Assembly: GCF_016806125.1 (NCBI RefSeq)
Contig: NZ_CP047166.1
Span: forward strand, 558,001 to 622,000
DNA from: Ponticoccus alexandrii
GTDB lineage: Bacteria; Pseudomonadota; Alphaproteobacteria; Rhodobacterales; Rhodobacteraceae
Direction of reading: 5' to 3'
Length of the DNA stretch: 64,000 nucleotides
Below the pieces are notes generated by a model. It was not told the origin of the DNA. It made no database searches and saw only the letters and a list, made by a program, of their open reading frames with translations. Of the stretch, positions 51,299 to 60,179 are shown in pieces (the first letter of the stretch is position 1; every line of letters starts with the position of its first letter). The position numbers and the translations under genes are program-made.

Positions 51299-51360
51299 GG
51301 CGGGGGGCGTTTTTTTTGTAAGAAAACGGCCCGAAATCTTTGCAAGATTTCGGCGCCCCG
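51299..51360 (+). repeat. Two-hairpin intercistronic element, copy 2
   Basis: Eleven bases after the DUF6206 stop, hairpin A pairs GTTTTTTT with AAGAAAAC (51309-51327, loop TGT, one T.G pair). After a GGC spacer, hairpin B pairs CCGAAATCTT with AAGATTTCGG (51331-51353, loop TGC), then CGCC. Compared with the copy at 24651, the three inner pairs of A (CCG/CGG to TTT/AAG) and one pair of B (T-A to A-T) differ while pairing is kept. It lies upstream of priA. Confidence 0.75.
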
Positions 51361-51426
51361 GTCGGCGCTTGGATTCGCGGGCGCGCTGGCGTACCCCTTT
51401 GGCCCAAGCTTCGTGGACCGCTGCCC

Positions 51427-53616
51427 GTGACCTCCTACTTCGACCCCGGCGCGCTGATCGGCGTGCTGACCACCCAGCCGCTCGACCGGCCGCTCGACTA
51501 CCGCGCGCCCGAGGGCGGCTGCCATCTGGGCGCCTTCGTCGAGGTGCCTCTGGGGCCGCGCAAGGTACTGGGCGTGGTCTGGGGACCGGGGCGCGGGGAT
51601 TTCGACCTGTCCAAGGTGCGCTCGGTCATCCGGGTGCTGGATGCGGCGCCGATGCGCGACGAGATGCGAGCCTTTCTCGAAAAGGCCGGAGCCTACACGC
51701 TGACGCCTCTGCCAGCCATGCTGCGCCTCGCGACCCGCGCGCCGGGGTTGGGCGATCCGCCCTCGATGCGCAAGGTCTACCGGCTGGGCCACGGCACCCC
51801 CGACCGCATGACCGACGCCCGCACCCGCGTGCTGGAGGCCGCCGCCGAGATGGGCGGCCTGTCGTTGACCCTGAACGAACTGGCCGAGGCGGCGGGGGTC
51901 ACCTCGTCGGTGGTCAAGGGGCTGGTGAAGTCCGGCGCCATATTTGAGGAGGAAAGCCCCCGCGACACGCCCTTTCCGCTGCTCGACCCCGACCACGGCG
52001 GCAAGGCCCTGACCGACGACCAGTCCGCCGCCGCCGAAAGCCTGCGGGCCGGGCAGCGGGCGGGCGGCTACGAGACGGTGCTGCTGAAGGGCGTCACCGG
52101 CTCCGGCAAGACTGAGGTCTACCTCGAGGCGGTGGCCGAGGCGCTGCGACAGAACCGGCAGGCGCTGGTGCTTCTGCCCGAGATTGCGCTTTCGGCAGAG
52201 TTCCTGACCCGGGTCGAGGCGCGTTTCGGCGCACGGCCAGCCGAATGGCATTCCGGTGTCACCCTGACCGAACGCCGCCGGGTCTGGAAGATGGTCGCCG
52301 AGGGGCAGGCGCAGGTGGTGGTCGGCGCACGCTCGGCGCTCTTCCTGCCGTTCCGGGAGCTCGGGCTGATCGTCGTCGACGAGGAACACGACACCTCTTA
52401 CAAGCAGGAGGAGGGGGTCCTCTACAACGCCCGCGACATGGCGGTGCTGCGGGCTTCGATCCTTGGTGCGCAGGTGGTGCTGGCCTCGGCCACGCCCTCG
52501 CTGGAAAGCTGGGCCAATGCCGACGCGGGCAAGTACAAGCGCCTGACGCTGACCGCCCGCTTCGGCGCCGCCGTGCTGCCGGAAATGCGCAGCCTCGACA
52601 TGCGGGCCGAAAGCCTGCCCGCGAACCGCTGGATCTCGACCGCTTTGCAACACGCCATCAAGGCGCGCATGGCGAAGGGGGAGCAGGCGCTCTTGTTCAT
52701 CAACCGGCGGGGCTATGCGCCTGTGACGCTCTGCCGGGCCTGCGGGCAACAGATCGGCTGCGACCACTGCGACGCGAGCATGGTCGAGCACCGCTTTCTG
52801 AAACGTCTCGTCTGCCACCAGTGTGGCGAGAGCAAGCCCGTGCCCACCACCTGCCCGCATTGTCAGGCCGAGGACACGCTGGCCGCTGTGGGGCCGGGGG
52901 TGGAGCGGCTGGCCGAAGAAGCGGCGGAGCATTTCCCCGAGGCACGCATCGCGGTGCTGTCCTCGGACCTCTACGGTACGGCGCGCGAGTTGAAGGCGCA
53001 GATCCTGGCCATCGCCGAGGGTGGGGCCGATGTGATCATCGGCACGCAACTGGTGGCCAAGGGGCATAACTTTCCCAAGCTGACGCTGGTGGGGGTGATC
53101 GATGCGGACCTCGGGCTTCAGGGCGGCGACCTGCGCGCCGCCGAGCGGACCTTTCAGCTGATGCGGCAGGTGGCGGGTCGCGCCGGGCGGGCCGAGGCGC
53201 CGGGGGCGGCGCTGTTGCAGACCTACCAGCCCGAGCACCCGGTGATCCGCGCCATCCTTGCGGGCGATGAAGAGGCCTTCTGGGCCGCCGAGGCGCAGGA
53301 GCGCCGCGCCGCCGGGATGCCGCCCTACGGGCGGCTGGCGGGGATCATCCTGTCGGGCGAGGACATGGGCCGGGTCTTCGACCTGGGCAATCACCTGGCG
53401 CGGAACGACGGCGCTCTCAGGCGTGTCGGCGCGCAGGTCTTCGGCCCCGCCGCCGCGCCCATCGCGCGGGTGCGCGGGCGGCACCGGGTGCGGCTGCTGG
53501 TGAAGGCGCCGAAAGGGGTGGCGCTGCAGGCCGCGCTGACGGAATGGACCGGGCAGGTCTCGTTGAAGGGCGACCTGCGCATGGCCGTGGACATCGACCC
53601 GCAGAGTTTTTTCTGA
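51427..53616 (+). CDS. priA: Primosomal protein N' (replication restart helicase PriA)
   Basis: A 729-residue superfamily 2 helicase. Residues 1 to about 190 are the DNA-binding region, Walker A is KGVTGSGKTEVY (near 222) and Walker B DEEHDTSY. The zinc-binding insert has paired cysteines in TLCRACGQQIGCDHCDA, VCHQCGESK and TTCPHCQAED (eight Cys, about residues 435-485). The helicase motif V region is IIGTQLVAKGHNFP. It reloads DnaB at stalled forks. GTG start at 51427 gives MTSYFDPGALIGVLTTQPLD, the usual alphaproteobacterial N-terminus; ATG alternatives are not positioned well. Confidence 0.94.
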   Translation: MTSYFDPGALIGVLTTQPLDRPLDYRAPEGGCHLGAFVEVPLGPRKVLGVVWGPGRGDFDLSKVRSVIRVLDAAPMRDEMRAFLEKAGAYTLTPLPAMLRLATRAPGLGDPPSMRKVYRLGHGTPDRMTDARTRVLEAAAEMGGLSLTLNELAEAAGVTSSVVKGLVKSGAIFEEESPRDTPFPLLDPDHGGKALTDDQSAAAESLRAGQRAGGYETVLLKGVTGSGKTEVYLEAVAEALRQNRQALVLLPEIALSAEFLTRVEARFGARPAEWHSGVTLTERRRVWKMVAEGQAQVVVGARSALFLPFRELGLIVVDEEHDTSYKQEEGVLYNARDMAVLRASILGAQVVLASATPSLESWANADAGKYKRLTLTARFGAAVLPEMRSLDMRAESLPANRWISTALQHAIKARMAKGEQALLFINRRGYAPVTLCRACGQQIGCDHCDASMVEHRFLKRLVCHQCGESKPVPTTCPHCQAEDTLAAVGPGVERLAEEAAEHFPEARIAVLSSDLYGTARELKAQILAIAEGGADVIIGTQLVAKGHNFPKLTLVGVIDADLGLQGGDLRAAERTFQLMRQVAGRAGRAEAPGAALLQTYQPEHPVIRAILAGDEEAFWAAEAQERRAAGMPPYGRLAGIILSGEDMGRVFDLGNHLARNDGALRRVGAQVFGPAAAPIARVRGRHRVRLLVKAPKGVALQAALTEWTGQVSLKGDLRMAVDIDPQSFF

Positions 53617-53661
53617 CTCGCTGACCCTCTCGGATTGAGCGCCTGCGGCGCGCATCCCCTC

Positions 53662-53755
53662 TTGGGGACTGCGTCCCCAAACCCCTGTCGGGGGCGCTGC
53701 CCCCGCGCGCTGCGCGCGCACCCCCGAGGTATTTTCGAGACCAGAGAAGCAGGGG
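53662..53755 (+). repeat. Hairpin plus GGTATTT...AGAGAAG element, copy e
   Basis: Downstream of priA there is TTGGGGAC-3-GTCCCCAA (53662-53680), then GGGGGCGCTGCCCCC (53690-53704), then CCCCCGAGGTATTTTCGAGA and CCAGAGAAG (53721-53749). The order GC-hairpin then CCCCGAGGTATTT is repeated downstream of uvrC (58856-58911) and, inverted, after the thioesterase gene. This composite sits at gene 3' ends, so it may be a transcript-end element. Confidence 0.65.
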
Positions 53756-53882
53756 ACGGGGCGATTTCCGGGGCCTGGGCCCGCTTGCCCAAGGGCGGTG
53801 ACGCGAGGTGTGCGGGACACAGGGGCGGGTCTTTTGGAGGGGTGCCTTGTTTCGCCCGCGGGGCGTCTCTACATCGCAGGGC

Positions 53883-54677
53883 ATGAAGAAATGGATCCCC
53901 TTCGTGAAATCCGGGCCGCGGGTGCATGTGGTGCGCCTTCAGGGTGCCATCGGCATGGCCGGACGGTCCTCGATGAGCGACCGGTCCGTGGCGCACTCGC
54001 TGGAAAAGGCGTTTCGCGGCAAACCTGACGCGGTGGCGCTGGAGATCAATTCTCCGGGCGGGTCGCCGGTGCAGTCCTCGCTGATCGGAGCGCGCATCCG
54101 GCGCCTGTCCGAGGACAAGAAGGTGCCGGTCTATGCCTTCGTCGAGGATGTGGCGGCCTCGGGCGGCTACTGGATCGCAAGCGCCGCCGACGAGATCTGG
54201 GCGGATCCCAGTTCGATCCTCGGCTCCATCGGGGTGATCTCGGCGGGTTTCGGGGCGCATGTCTTCCTGCAGCGGCAGGGGATCGAGCGGCGCGTGCACA
54301 CCGCCGGGCGGTCGAAGTCGATGCTGGACCCTTTCCGCCCCGAGAGCGAAGAGGACGTGGCCCGGCTGAATCGTCTGCTTGGGCAGCTGCACGAGACCTT
54401 CATTGCGCAGATCAGGGCGCGGCGCGGCGACAGGCTGGCTGACAATCCCGACCTGTTCACCGGCGAGGTCTGGATCGGGCAGGCGGCGGTCGATCAGGGG
54501 CTGGCCGATGGCGTCGGGCATCTCGTGCCGCAGATGAAGGCGCGCTTCGGCGACAAGGTGCGGTTCCGCCGCTTCGAGCACAAGAAACCGCTGCTGTCGC
54601 GGGTCGGGGCGCGGGCCCTGCAGGGCGCCATGGGCGAGATCGAAGAGCGCGCGGAATTCGCGCGTTTCGGGCTGTAG
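53883..54677 (+). CDS. S49 family peptidase (SppA/SohB type)
   Basis: A 264-residue serine peptidase of the ClpP/crotonase fold. Features are the oxyanion strand ALEINSPGGSPVQSS (near 50), the catalytic serine in VAASGGYWIASAADEI (near 97), GSIGVISAGFG and the catalytic lysine in AGRSKSMLDPF (near 140). It lacks the first domain of long SppA, so it is a short-form enzyme. There is no clear signal peptide and only a weak N-terminal hydrophobic patch, so location is uncertain. It degrades cleaved signal peptides or membrane peptides. Confidence 0.9.
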   Translation: MKKWIPFVKSGPRVHVVRLQGAIGMAGRSSMSDRSVAHSLEKAFRGKPDAVALEINSPGGSPVQSSLIGARIRRLSEDKKVPVYAFVEDVAASGGYWIASAADEIWADPSSILGSIGVISAGFGAHVFLQRQGIERRVHTAGRSKSMLDPFRPESEEDVARLNRLLGQLHETFIAQIRARRGDRLADNPDLFTGEVWIGQAAVDQGLADGVGHLVPQMKARFGDKVRFRRFEHKKPLLSRVGARALQGAMGEIEERAEFARFGL

Positions 54678-54680
54678 CGC

Positions 54681-54869
54681 GTGCTGGCGAAGATCGTTGC
54701 CCTCTTCCTTGTTTTCATTGCGGTGATCGCGATGTTCGGCAAACTGCGCGTCCCGGGGCAGAAGCATATCGACCGTTTCCGCGCGCGCCGGCTGAGCGCC
54801 GCGCCCTGTCCCGCCTGCGGGCGACACAAGATCGGCAAGGGCCCTTGCCCCTGCGGCAAGAAAGGCTGA
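54681..54869 (+). CDS. Small membrane protein with zinc-ribbon-like cysteines
   Basis: A 62-residue protein starting at GTG 54681, 3 nt after the S49 peptidase stop. One membrane span (residues 3-20, VALFLVFIAVIAMF) is followed by a basic linker and a cytoplasmic tail PCPACGRHKIGKGPCPCGKKG with four cysteines in CxxC...CxC arrangement, likely a single zinc site. It is packed between the peptidase and the exchanger gene (1-nt gap), so all three are one transcript. Family not named; function unknown. Confidence 0.75.
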   Translation: MLAKIVALFLVFIAVIAMFGKLRVPGQKHIDRFRARRLSAAPCPACGRHKIGKGPCPCGKKG

Positions 54870-54870
54870 C

Positions 54871-55818
54871 ATGGTATTCCTCTACGCTGTTCTGGGGCTG
54901 CTGATCCTGCTTCTGGCAGGCGACGCACTGGTGAAGGGGGCCGTGAATCTCAGCCTGCGCGTCGGAATCCCGGCACTGATCGTGTCGCTGACCATCGTCG
55001 CATTCGGCACCTCGGCGCCCGAGCTGCTGATCTCGACACAGGCCGCGCTGATGGACGCGCCGGGGATCGCACTGGGCAACGTGATCGGCTCGAACACCGC
55101 CAACGTGCTGATGGTTCTGGGCATACCGGCCCTGATCACGATCATGCACACCTCGGGCCACGACACCCGGAAAAGCTATCTTCAGATGCTGGGCGCCACG
55201 GCGCTGTTCTGCCTGCTGGCGCTGCGCGAAACCTTCGACTGGATCTCTGGCCTTATCCTGCTGGTGGCGCTTGCGGTGATCCTCGTCGACCAGATCCGCC
55301 AGGCCCTGGCGCATCGTCGCGCGGGAAAGCTGGAAGAGGATCTCGAAGAGCCCGAAGGCGCCGACCCAAGCATGCCGGGGTGGAAGATTGCCCTGTTCCT
55401 TCTGCTGGGCCTGATCGGCCTGCCGCTGGGGGCCGACCTGCTGGTCGATGCCTCGACAGAGATCGCGCGCATGTTCAACGTCTCGGACGAGGTGATCGGG
55501 CTGACGCTGGTGGCGGTCGGGACCTCGCTGCCGGAGCTTGCGACCACCGTCATGGCGGCGATCCGCAGGCAGGCGGACGTCGCATTGGGCAATGTCATCG
55601 GCTCGAACATGTTCAACCTGCTGGCGATCATCGGCATCGCTTCGCTGATTGCGCCCATGCCCTTCGAGCTGTCCGAGCTGACCTTCGATCTGGGTGTCAT
55701 GGTCGCGGCCTCGTTGCTGCTGGTGCCCTTCGTCTTTCTCAAGCGCGACCTGACGCGGCTTTGGGGCGTGGTCTTGTCAGCGCTTTATCTGGGCTATGTC
55801 ACCCTCGTACTGATCTGA
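54871..55818 (+). CDS. Na+/Ca2+ exchanger family (CaCA, YrbG-like) antiporter
   Basis: A 315-residue inner-membrane antiporter with ten hydrophobic segments. The two inverted alpha-repeats are clear: VAFGTSAPELLIS with ALGNVIGSNTANVL (about residues 43-75), and VAVGTSLPELATTV with ALGNVIGSNMFNLL (about 212-245). A charged loop LEEDLEEPEGADP links the halves. It exchanges Ca2+ (or K+/other cations) for Na+ or H+. Confidence 0.93.
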   Translation: MVFLYAVLGLLILLLAGDALVKGAVNLSLRVGIPALIVSLTIVAFGTSAPELLISTQAALMDAPGIALGNVIGSNTANVLMVLGIPALITIMHTSGHDTRKSYLQMLGATALFCLLALRETFDWISGLILLVALAVILVDQIRQALAHRRAGKLEEDLEEPEGADPSMPGWKIALFLLLGLIGLPLGADLLVDASTEIARMFNVSDEVIGLTLVAVGTSLPELATTVMAAIRRQADVALGNVIGSNMFNLLAIIGIASLIAPMPFELSELTFDLGVMVAASLLLVPFVFLKRDLTRLWGVVLSALYLGYVTLVLI

Positions 55819-55827
55819 GGAGTGACG

Positions 55828-56610
55828 ATGACGGGACGGGCGCTTGTCACCGGCGGGGCGCAGAGGCTGGGCCGCGCCATGGTGCTGGACCTTGCGCGGC
55901 GGGGCTATGATGTCGCGGTGCATTACGGTGGCTCTGAAGCGGCCGCGACAGGGCTTGTGGCAGAGGTCGGGGCCATGGGGCGGCGCGCCGTGGCGCTTCA
56001 GGCGGATCTGCTGGACGAGGCGCAGGCGGGCGTCCTGATCGGTCGCGCGGCACAGGCGCTGGGAGGGCCGCTGACGGTACTGGTCAACAACGCCTCGATC
56101 TTCGAACACGACGATCTTGAAAGCGGCACCCGCGACAGCTGGGACCGGGCGCTGGAAAGCAATCTGCGCGCGCCGGTGGTCCTGACGCAGCGCTTTGCCG
56201 CGCAGGTGCCGGACCCCCTGTGCGACGCCGGGGGCGAGCCGGTTGCGCAGGGGCTGGTGGTCAACATGATCGACCAGCGCGTCCGCAAGCTGACGCCCGA
56301 GTTCATGAGCTACACCATCGCCAAGGCGGGCCTCTGGACCTTTACCCGCACCGCGGCGCAGGCGCTTGCGCCGCGCGTCCGCGTCAATGGCATCGGCCCG
56401 GGTCCGACGTTGCGGGGCGGGCGGCAGAGCGAGGCTGACTTTGCCCGCCAGCGTGCCTCCACGGTGCTGGAGCGCGGTTCGGATGCCGAGGATATCGTCG
56501 GGGCGCTGGGGTACTTTCTGGGGGCCAAGGCGGTCACGGGCCAGCTGCTTTGCGTCGACGGCGGTCAGCATCTGGGCTGGGAAACGCCGGATGTCTCGGG
56601 TCTGGAATAG
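55828..56610 (+). CDS. Short-chain dehydrogenase/reductase (pteridine reductase-like)
   Basis: A 260-residue SDR. Cofactor motif TGGAQRLGRAM (residues 7-17, with Arg favouring NADPH), VLVNNASIFEHD (NNAS) and the active-site YTIAKAG (Tyr-x3-Lys). The Asp-x-x-x-Lys-type pattern MIDQRVRKLTPEFMSYTIAKAG resembles FolM/PTR1 pteridine reductases. The start is taken as ATG 55828, 5 nt after GAGGAG; a GTG 6 nt earlier overlaps that site. It follows the exchanger gene by 9 nt. Confidence 0.87.
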   Translation: MTGRALVTGGAQRLGRAMVLDLARRGYDVAVHYGGSEAAATGLVAEVGAMGRRAVALQADLLDEAQAGVLIGRAAQALGGPLTVLVNNASIFEHDDLESGTRDSWDRALESNLRAPVVLTQRFAAQVPDPLCDAGGEPVAQGLVVNMIDQRVRKLTPEFMSYTIAKAGLWTFTRTAAQALAPRVRVNGIGPGPTLRGGRQSEADFARQRASTVLERGSDAEDIVGALGYFLGAKAVTGQLLCVDGGQHLGWETPDVSGLE

Positions 56611-56933
56611 GCCACCCCCAGCGGTCGCTCAGGGCGCGGCGCGCGACACTTCTGCACCGGTCACGGGGCTGACGCAAAAGCGTTACGGAAATGTTAAACA
56701 ACTCAATGGCTTGTGTCTGGGCAGAATTAAATCCATAAAAACAGGTCGTTATGAACATGATTAAAATTTGTGCAGTGCACTGAAGTATACGAGATTCCAT
56801 GGAAAACCTGACTTGCCAGAGATTTGCCTACAGAGTTGTCCACAGTTTCCGTGGATGTAATCCTGCTTGAACCCTGCGGCGTGCCGGGGCAGCCAGAGGG
56901 TAGAATCACAAAGGCCGGAAAGGGCGGGCGATC
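56611..56933. other. AT-rich 323-bp gap upstream of uvrC
   Basis: From about 56690 to 56850 the sequence is much richer in A+T than its surroundings (GTTAAACAAC, GAATTAAATCCATAAAAAC, ATGATTAAAATTTG). It holds a palindrome GTGCA-G-TGCAC at about 56770, a dyad TCCAC-7-GTGGA at 56839-56855 and a DnaA-box-like TTGTCCACA at 56836-56844. It must contain the uvrC promoter. A 10-codon frame starting at 56751 after ACAGG is too short to call. No RNA gene is recognised. Confidence 0.45.
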
Positions 56934-58787
56934 ATGACCGAACAGACCGAAACCGGACATGCGGTGATCCAGTCCTACCTGAAGACGCTGCAGAGCTCTC
57001 CGGGCGTGTACCGCATGCTCGATGCGCAGTCGCGCGTGCTTTATGTCGGCAAGGCGCGCAACTTGAAAGCGCGGGTGTCCAGCTATGCGCGGCCTACGGG
57101 GCATTCGCGGCGGATCGAGCGGATGATCGCAGACACCGCCTCGATGATGTTCCTGACGACCCGGACGGAAACCGAGGCGCTGCTGCTGGAACAGAACCTC
57201 ATCAAGCAGCTGAAACCGAAGTTCAACGTGCTGCTGAGGGACGACAAGTCCTTCCCGAACATCCATGTGACCGACCACGCCTTTCCGATGATCCACAAGC
57301 ATCGCGGCGCGAAGAAGGCGGGCGGGGCTTACTACGGTCCCTTCGCCAGCGCCGGGGCGGTGAACCGTGTGCTGAACCAGCTTCAGAAGGTTTTCCTGTT
57401 GCGCAACTGCTCGGATTCCATGTTCGAAAGCCGCACGCGGCCCTGCCTGCTGCACCAGATCAAGCGCTGCTCCGCCCCCTGCGTGGGCCGTATCTCGGAA
57501 GAGGACTATGCCGCCAGCGTGCGCGACGCGCAGCGCTTCCTTTCGGGGAAGTCGACGGAGATCCAGGGCCTGCTGGCGGCGCAGATGGCCGAGGCCTCGG
57601 AGGCGATGGAGTTCGAACGCGCCGCGGCGCTGCGCGACCGCATCCGCGCGCTGACACAGGTGCAGACGGCGCAGGGCATCAACCCGGCGGGCGTGGCCGA
57701 GGCGGATGTCATCGCGCTTTATATGGAGCACGGGCAGGCCTGCGTGCAGGTCTTCTTCATCCGGGCGAACCAGAACTGGGGCAACAAGGATTTCTACCCG
57801 CGCGTGGGCGAGGACGTCTCGCCCGCCGAGGTGATGGAGGCCTTCCTCGGCCAGTTCTATGACACCAAGGACCCGGCGCGACTGCTGATCCTGTCGCACG
57901 GGATCGAGGACGAGGACCTGATGTGTCAGGCGCTGTCGGACAAGCTGGGCCGCAAGGTGGAGATCACGGTTCCGCAACGCGGTGAGAAGGCGGAGTTGGT
58001 CGAGGGGGCGGTGCGCAACGCCCGCGAGAGCCTTGGCCGCAAGATGTCCGAAAGCGCGGCACAGGGGAAACTGCTGGCAGGGCTGGCCGAGGCCTTCGGG
58101 CTGGAGGCCCCGCCGCAGCGCATCGAGGTCTACGACAACTCGCATATCCAGGGCGCGCATGCGGTGGGGGCGATGATCGTCGCGGGGCCGGACGGTTTCA
58201 TGAAGAACCAATACCGCAAGTACAACATCCGCGGGGACGAACTGACGCCCGGCGACGACTTCGGCATGATGAAGGAAGTGCTCAAGCGCCGCTTCACCCG
58301 GCTTCTGAAAGAGGACCCCGACCGCGAAAAGGGCCTCTGGCCCGACCTCCTGCTGATCGACGGCGGCGCGGGGCAGGTCTCGGCGGTGGCCGAAATCATG
58401 CGGGAGCACGGCGTCGAGGACGTGCCCATGGTGGGCGTCGCCAAGGGCGTGGACCGCGATCACGGCAAGGAGGAATTCCACCGCACCGGTTTGCGCCCAT
58501 TCGCCCTGCGCCGCAACGACCCTGTGCTCTACTTCGTCCAGCGCCTGCGCGACGAGGCGCACCGCTTCGCCATCGGCACCCACCGGGCGAAACGGTCGAA
58601 GGCCGTCTCCGCCAACCCGCTGGATGAGATCGCCGGCGTCGGCGCCTCGCGCAAGCGTGCACTGCTGGCGCATTTCGGCTCCGCCAAGGCGGTGAGTCGG
58701 GCCAACCTCTCGGACCTGCGCGCCGTCGAAGGCGTCAGCGAGGCATTGGCGGACCGCATCTACGCCTTCTTCCACGAAAAGGCCTGA
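56934..58787 (+). CDS. uvrC: Excinuclease ABC subunit C
   Basis: A 617-residue nuclease that makes both incisions in nucleotide excision repair. The GIY-YIG domain is at residues 20-105 ([20 protein letters not shown], with PGVY/LYVGKA), the UvrB-binding UVR segment at about 205-240 ([20 protein letters not shown]) and the RNase H-like nuclease with catalytic Asp in [11 protein letters not shown] (near 400). Tandem helix-hairpin-helix motifs end the protein ([18 protein letters not shown]). Full length for the family. Confidence 0.96.
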   Translation: MTEQTETGHAVIQSYLKTLQSSPGVYRMLDAQSRVLYVGKARNLKARVSSYARPTGHSRRIERMIADTASMMFLTTRTETEALLLEQNLIKQLKPKFNVLLRDDKSFPNIHVTDHAFPMIHKHRGAKKAGGAYYGPFASAGAVNRVLNQLQKVFLLRNCSDSMFESRTRPCLLHQIKRCSAPCVGRISEEDYAASVRDAQRFLSGKSTEIQGLLAAQMAEASEAMEFERAAALRDRIRALTQVQTAQGINPAGVAEADVIALYMEHGQACVQVFFIRANQNWGNKDFYPRVGEDVSPAEVMEAFLGQFYDTKDPARLLILSHGIEDEDLMCQALSDKLGRKVEITVPQRGEKAELVEGAVRNARESLGRKMSESAAQGKLLAGLAEAFGLEAPPQRIEVYDNSHIQGAHAVGAMIVAGPDGFMKNQYRKYNIRGDELTPGDDFGMMKEVLKRRFTRLLKEDPDREKGLWPDLLLIDGGAGQVSAVAEIMREHGVEDVPMVGVAKGVDRDHGKEEFHRTGLRPFALRRNDPVLYFVQRLRDEAHRFAIGTHRAKRSKAVSANPLDEIAGVGASRKRALLAHFGSAKAVSRANLSDLRAVEGVSEALADRIYAFFHEKA

Positions 58788-58855
58788 GTCGGAGCGCCTC
58801 CCATCCGGGGCGCCCTGCGGCGCGCAGGTTGGTTCGCGCTCTGGCCGCGCGGGCC

Positions 58856-58911
58856 TTCAAGGGGCGCTGCCCCTTGAAAATCCCCGAGGTATTTCCGGAC
58901 CAGAGAAGAGG
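58856..58911 (+). repeat. Hairpin plus GGTATTT...AGAGAAG element, copy f
   Basis: TTCAAGGGGC-3-GCCCCTTGAA (58856-58878, 10-bp stem) is followed by TCCCCGAGGTATTTCCGGAC and CAGAGAAGAGG (58881-58911), downstream of uvrC. Same order as the copy after priA. The mirror-image copy g faces it 8 bp away. Confidence 0.65.
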
Positions 58912-58919
58912 CTGGCACA

Positions 58920-58983
58920 GGTCTTCTTTGGTCTTCAAAATACCTTGGGGGTGAATGCCGCAGGCAGAGGGGGCAAAGCCCCC
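58920..58983 (-). repeat. Inverted hairpin plus GGTATTT element, copy g
   Basis: On the minus strand, directly at the thioesterase stop, GGGGGC-3-GCCCCC (58983-58969) is followed by CCCCCAAGGTATTTTGAAGA and CCAAAGAAGACC (58952-58920). Together with copy f it fills the convergent uvrC-thioesterase gap, one element per gene and each co-directional with its gene. Confidence 0.65.
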
Positions 58984-59424
58984 TTACGCGGTTGACGGAC
59001 GCAGAGACGTCAGCGCCGCGCGGAGCCGGTCGGGCAAGGGGGTCGGGCGGGCGTCGTCATCGGTCAGGACCATGGCGAAGAAGGCCTCGGAGCAGGCGCG
59101 GTCGTCGTCGTTGCGAAAGAGGGTGAGGTCGAAGCGGAAGGAGGTCCTGCCCATGTGCCCGAGGCGCAGGCCCGCGTGAAGGGTGTCGGGAAAGCCGGCT
59201 TCGGTAAAGTAGCGGCAACCGCTTTCGACCACCACGAAGCGCAGGGCCTCCGGGCCTGTGATCGCGATGCCGTTCTCGATTTGCCACAGGCTTATGGCGG
59301 TATCGAAGAGCGAGATGTACTCGGCATTGTTCATGTGGCCGATCGCGTCGTTATCCTTCCAGCGTGTCTGGAGCGGGCGCAGGTCGGGCCAGTCGGCGCG
59401 GCGGGACGGGCCGGGGCGGGTCAT
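58984..59424 (-). CDS. Acyl-CoA thioesterase (hotdog, 4HBT family)
   Basis: A 146-residue hotdog-fold thioesterase. The family opening is LQTRWKDNDAIGHMNNAEYI (residues 18-37), where Asp at WKDND is the catalytic position of 4-hydroxybenzoyl-CoA-type enzymes. The beta-sheet includes VVVESGCRYFTEAGFPDTL and GRTSFRFDLTLF. The substrate acyl-CoA is unknown. It is the last of a minus-strand set with TIGR02186 and TauE/SafE, overlapping the former by 4 nt. Confidence 0.9.
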   Translation of the reverse strand: MTRPGPSRRADWPDLRPLQTRWKDNDAIGHMNNAEYISLFDTAISLWQIENGIAITGPEALRFVVVESGCRYFTEAGFPDTLHAGLRLGHMGRTSFRFDLTLFRNDDDRACSEAFFAMVLTDDDARPTPLPDRLRAALTSLRPSTA

Positions 59425-60179
59425 TGGTGACGGATTGCGCGGAAGGCCGCGGAGGCGCCCCAGCCTGCGGCGATGGCGAGGGCCAGAGACATCAGGCCGT
59501 AGACCAGCGGCTGCTGGCGCGACAGCGCGTGCAGCCAGCGTTCCAGCCCGACCTTACGGACCTCGATCGTCGTGGCGAAGCTGGACACCACGGCGCGGTC
59601 GCGGGTCAGGAAGACGCGGGTGTTGTAGGTGCCTTCGGTCAGGTTGGCAGGCAATTGCACGGATGTGTCGAAGAGGGTCTGTTCGCGCACGCCGACGCTG
59701 CTTTCGAGCACCTTGTAGGTGCCTTCGTCGGTGCGGACGCGGATCACCGCCTCGGTGAAGCTTTGCGCGTCCGGCACGGTTTCGGGCGCCCCGACAGAGC
59801 GGATAGCCCGCGGTATAGAGATGCGGTGGCGCAGATCCTCGGTGTCCGAGATGACTTCATCCCAGGGCGCCGAGGTTGCCACCGCGTAGAACGAGGGGGC
59901 GGCATCCACGAAGACCGAGTCTGTGTTGATCCAGATGCCGAAGCGGCGTTCCTTGCGGCGCACGGTCAGGGGCTGGAACGGTCCGCTGACGGTGACGATC
60001 ACCTGAAGCGGCGCTTCGGCGATGGGCGCCTCGCGCTTCACGGCGCCGTAGATCAGGATGTCGGAGCCGTCGAAATCGGTGGAGATCGCGACCGTATCGC
60101 TGCTGAGGCCAAGCACGACCTCTTCGGCCTGCGCGGGCAGGGCGGCCAGCATGACGAGGAGGCCGAGCAGCCAGCGCAT
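59421..60179 (-). CDS. TIGR02186 family membrane-anchored protein
   Basis: A 252-residue protein with a signal peptide 1-18 (ending LPAQAEE), a beta-rich periplasmic domain (FDGSDILIYGAVKREAPI, VRRKERRFGIWINTDSV) and one C-terminal membrane span (about 223-245). This family is conserved in alphaproteobacteria next to a TauE/SafE permease, as here, where the two genes share one base. It likely acts as the partner of that permease. Confidence 0.87.
   Translation of the reverse strand: MRWLLGLLVMLAALPAQAEEVVLGLSSDTVAISTDFDGSDILIYGAVKREAPIAEAPLQVIVTVSGPFQPLTVRRKERRFGIWINTDSVFVDAAPSFYAVATSAPWDEVISDTEDLRHRISIPRAIRSVGAPETVPDAQSFTEAVIRVRTDEGTYKVLESSVGVREQTLFDTSVQLPANLTEGTYNTRVFLTRDRAVVSSFATTIEVRKVGLERWLHALSRQQPLVYGLMSLALAIAAGWGASAAFRAIRHQ

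Noticed and set aside
56751-56783. Ten-codon frame (ATG after ACAGG) in the AT-rich gap, as a leader peptide
   Set aside because: Too short, with no regulated gene or attenuator structure directly behind it; chance occurrence is likely.
56836-56855. Possible replication origin (DnaA-box-like TTGTCCACA in AT-rich DNA)
   Set aside because: Only one convincing box was seen, and no dnaA, parAB, hemE or gidA neighbours; a promoter region is more likely.
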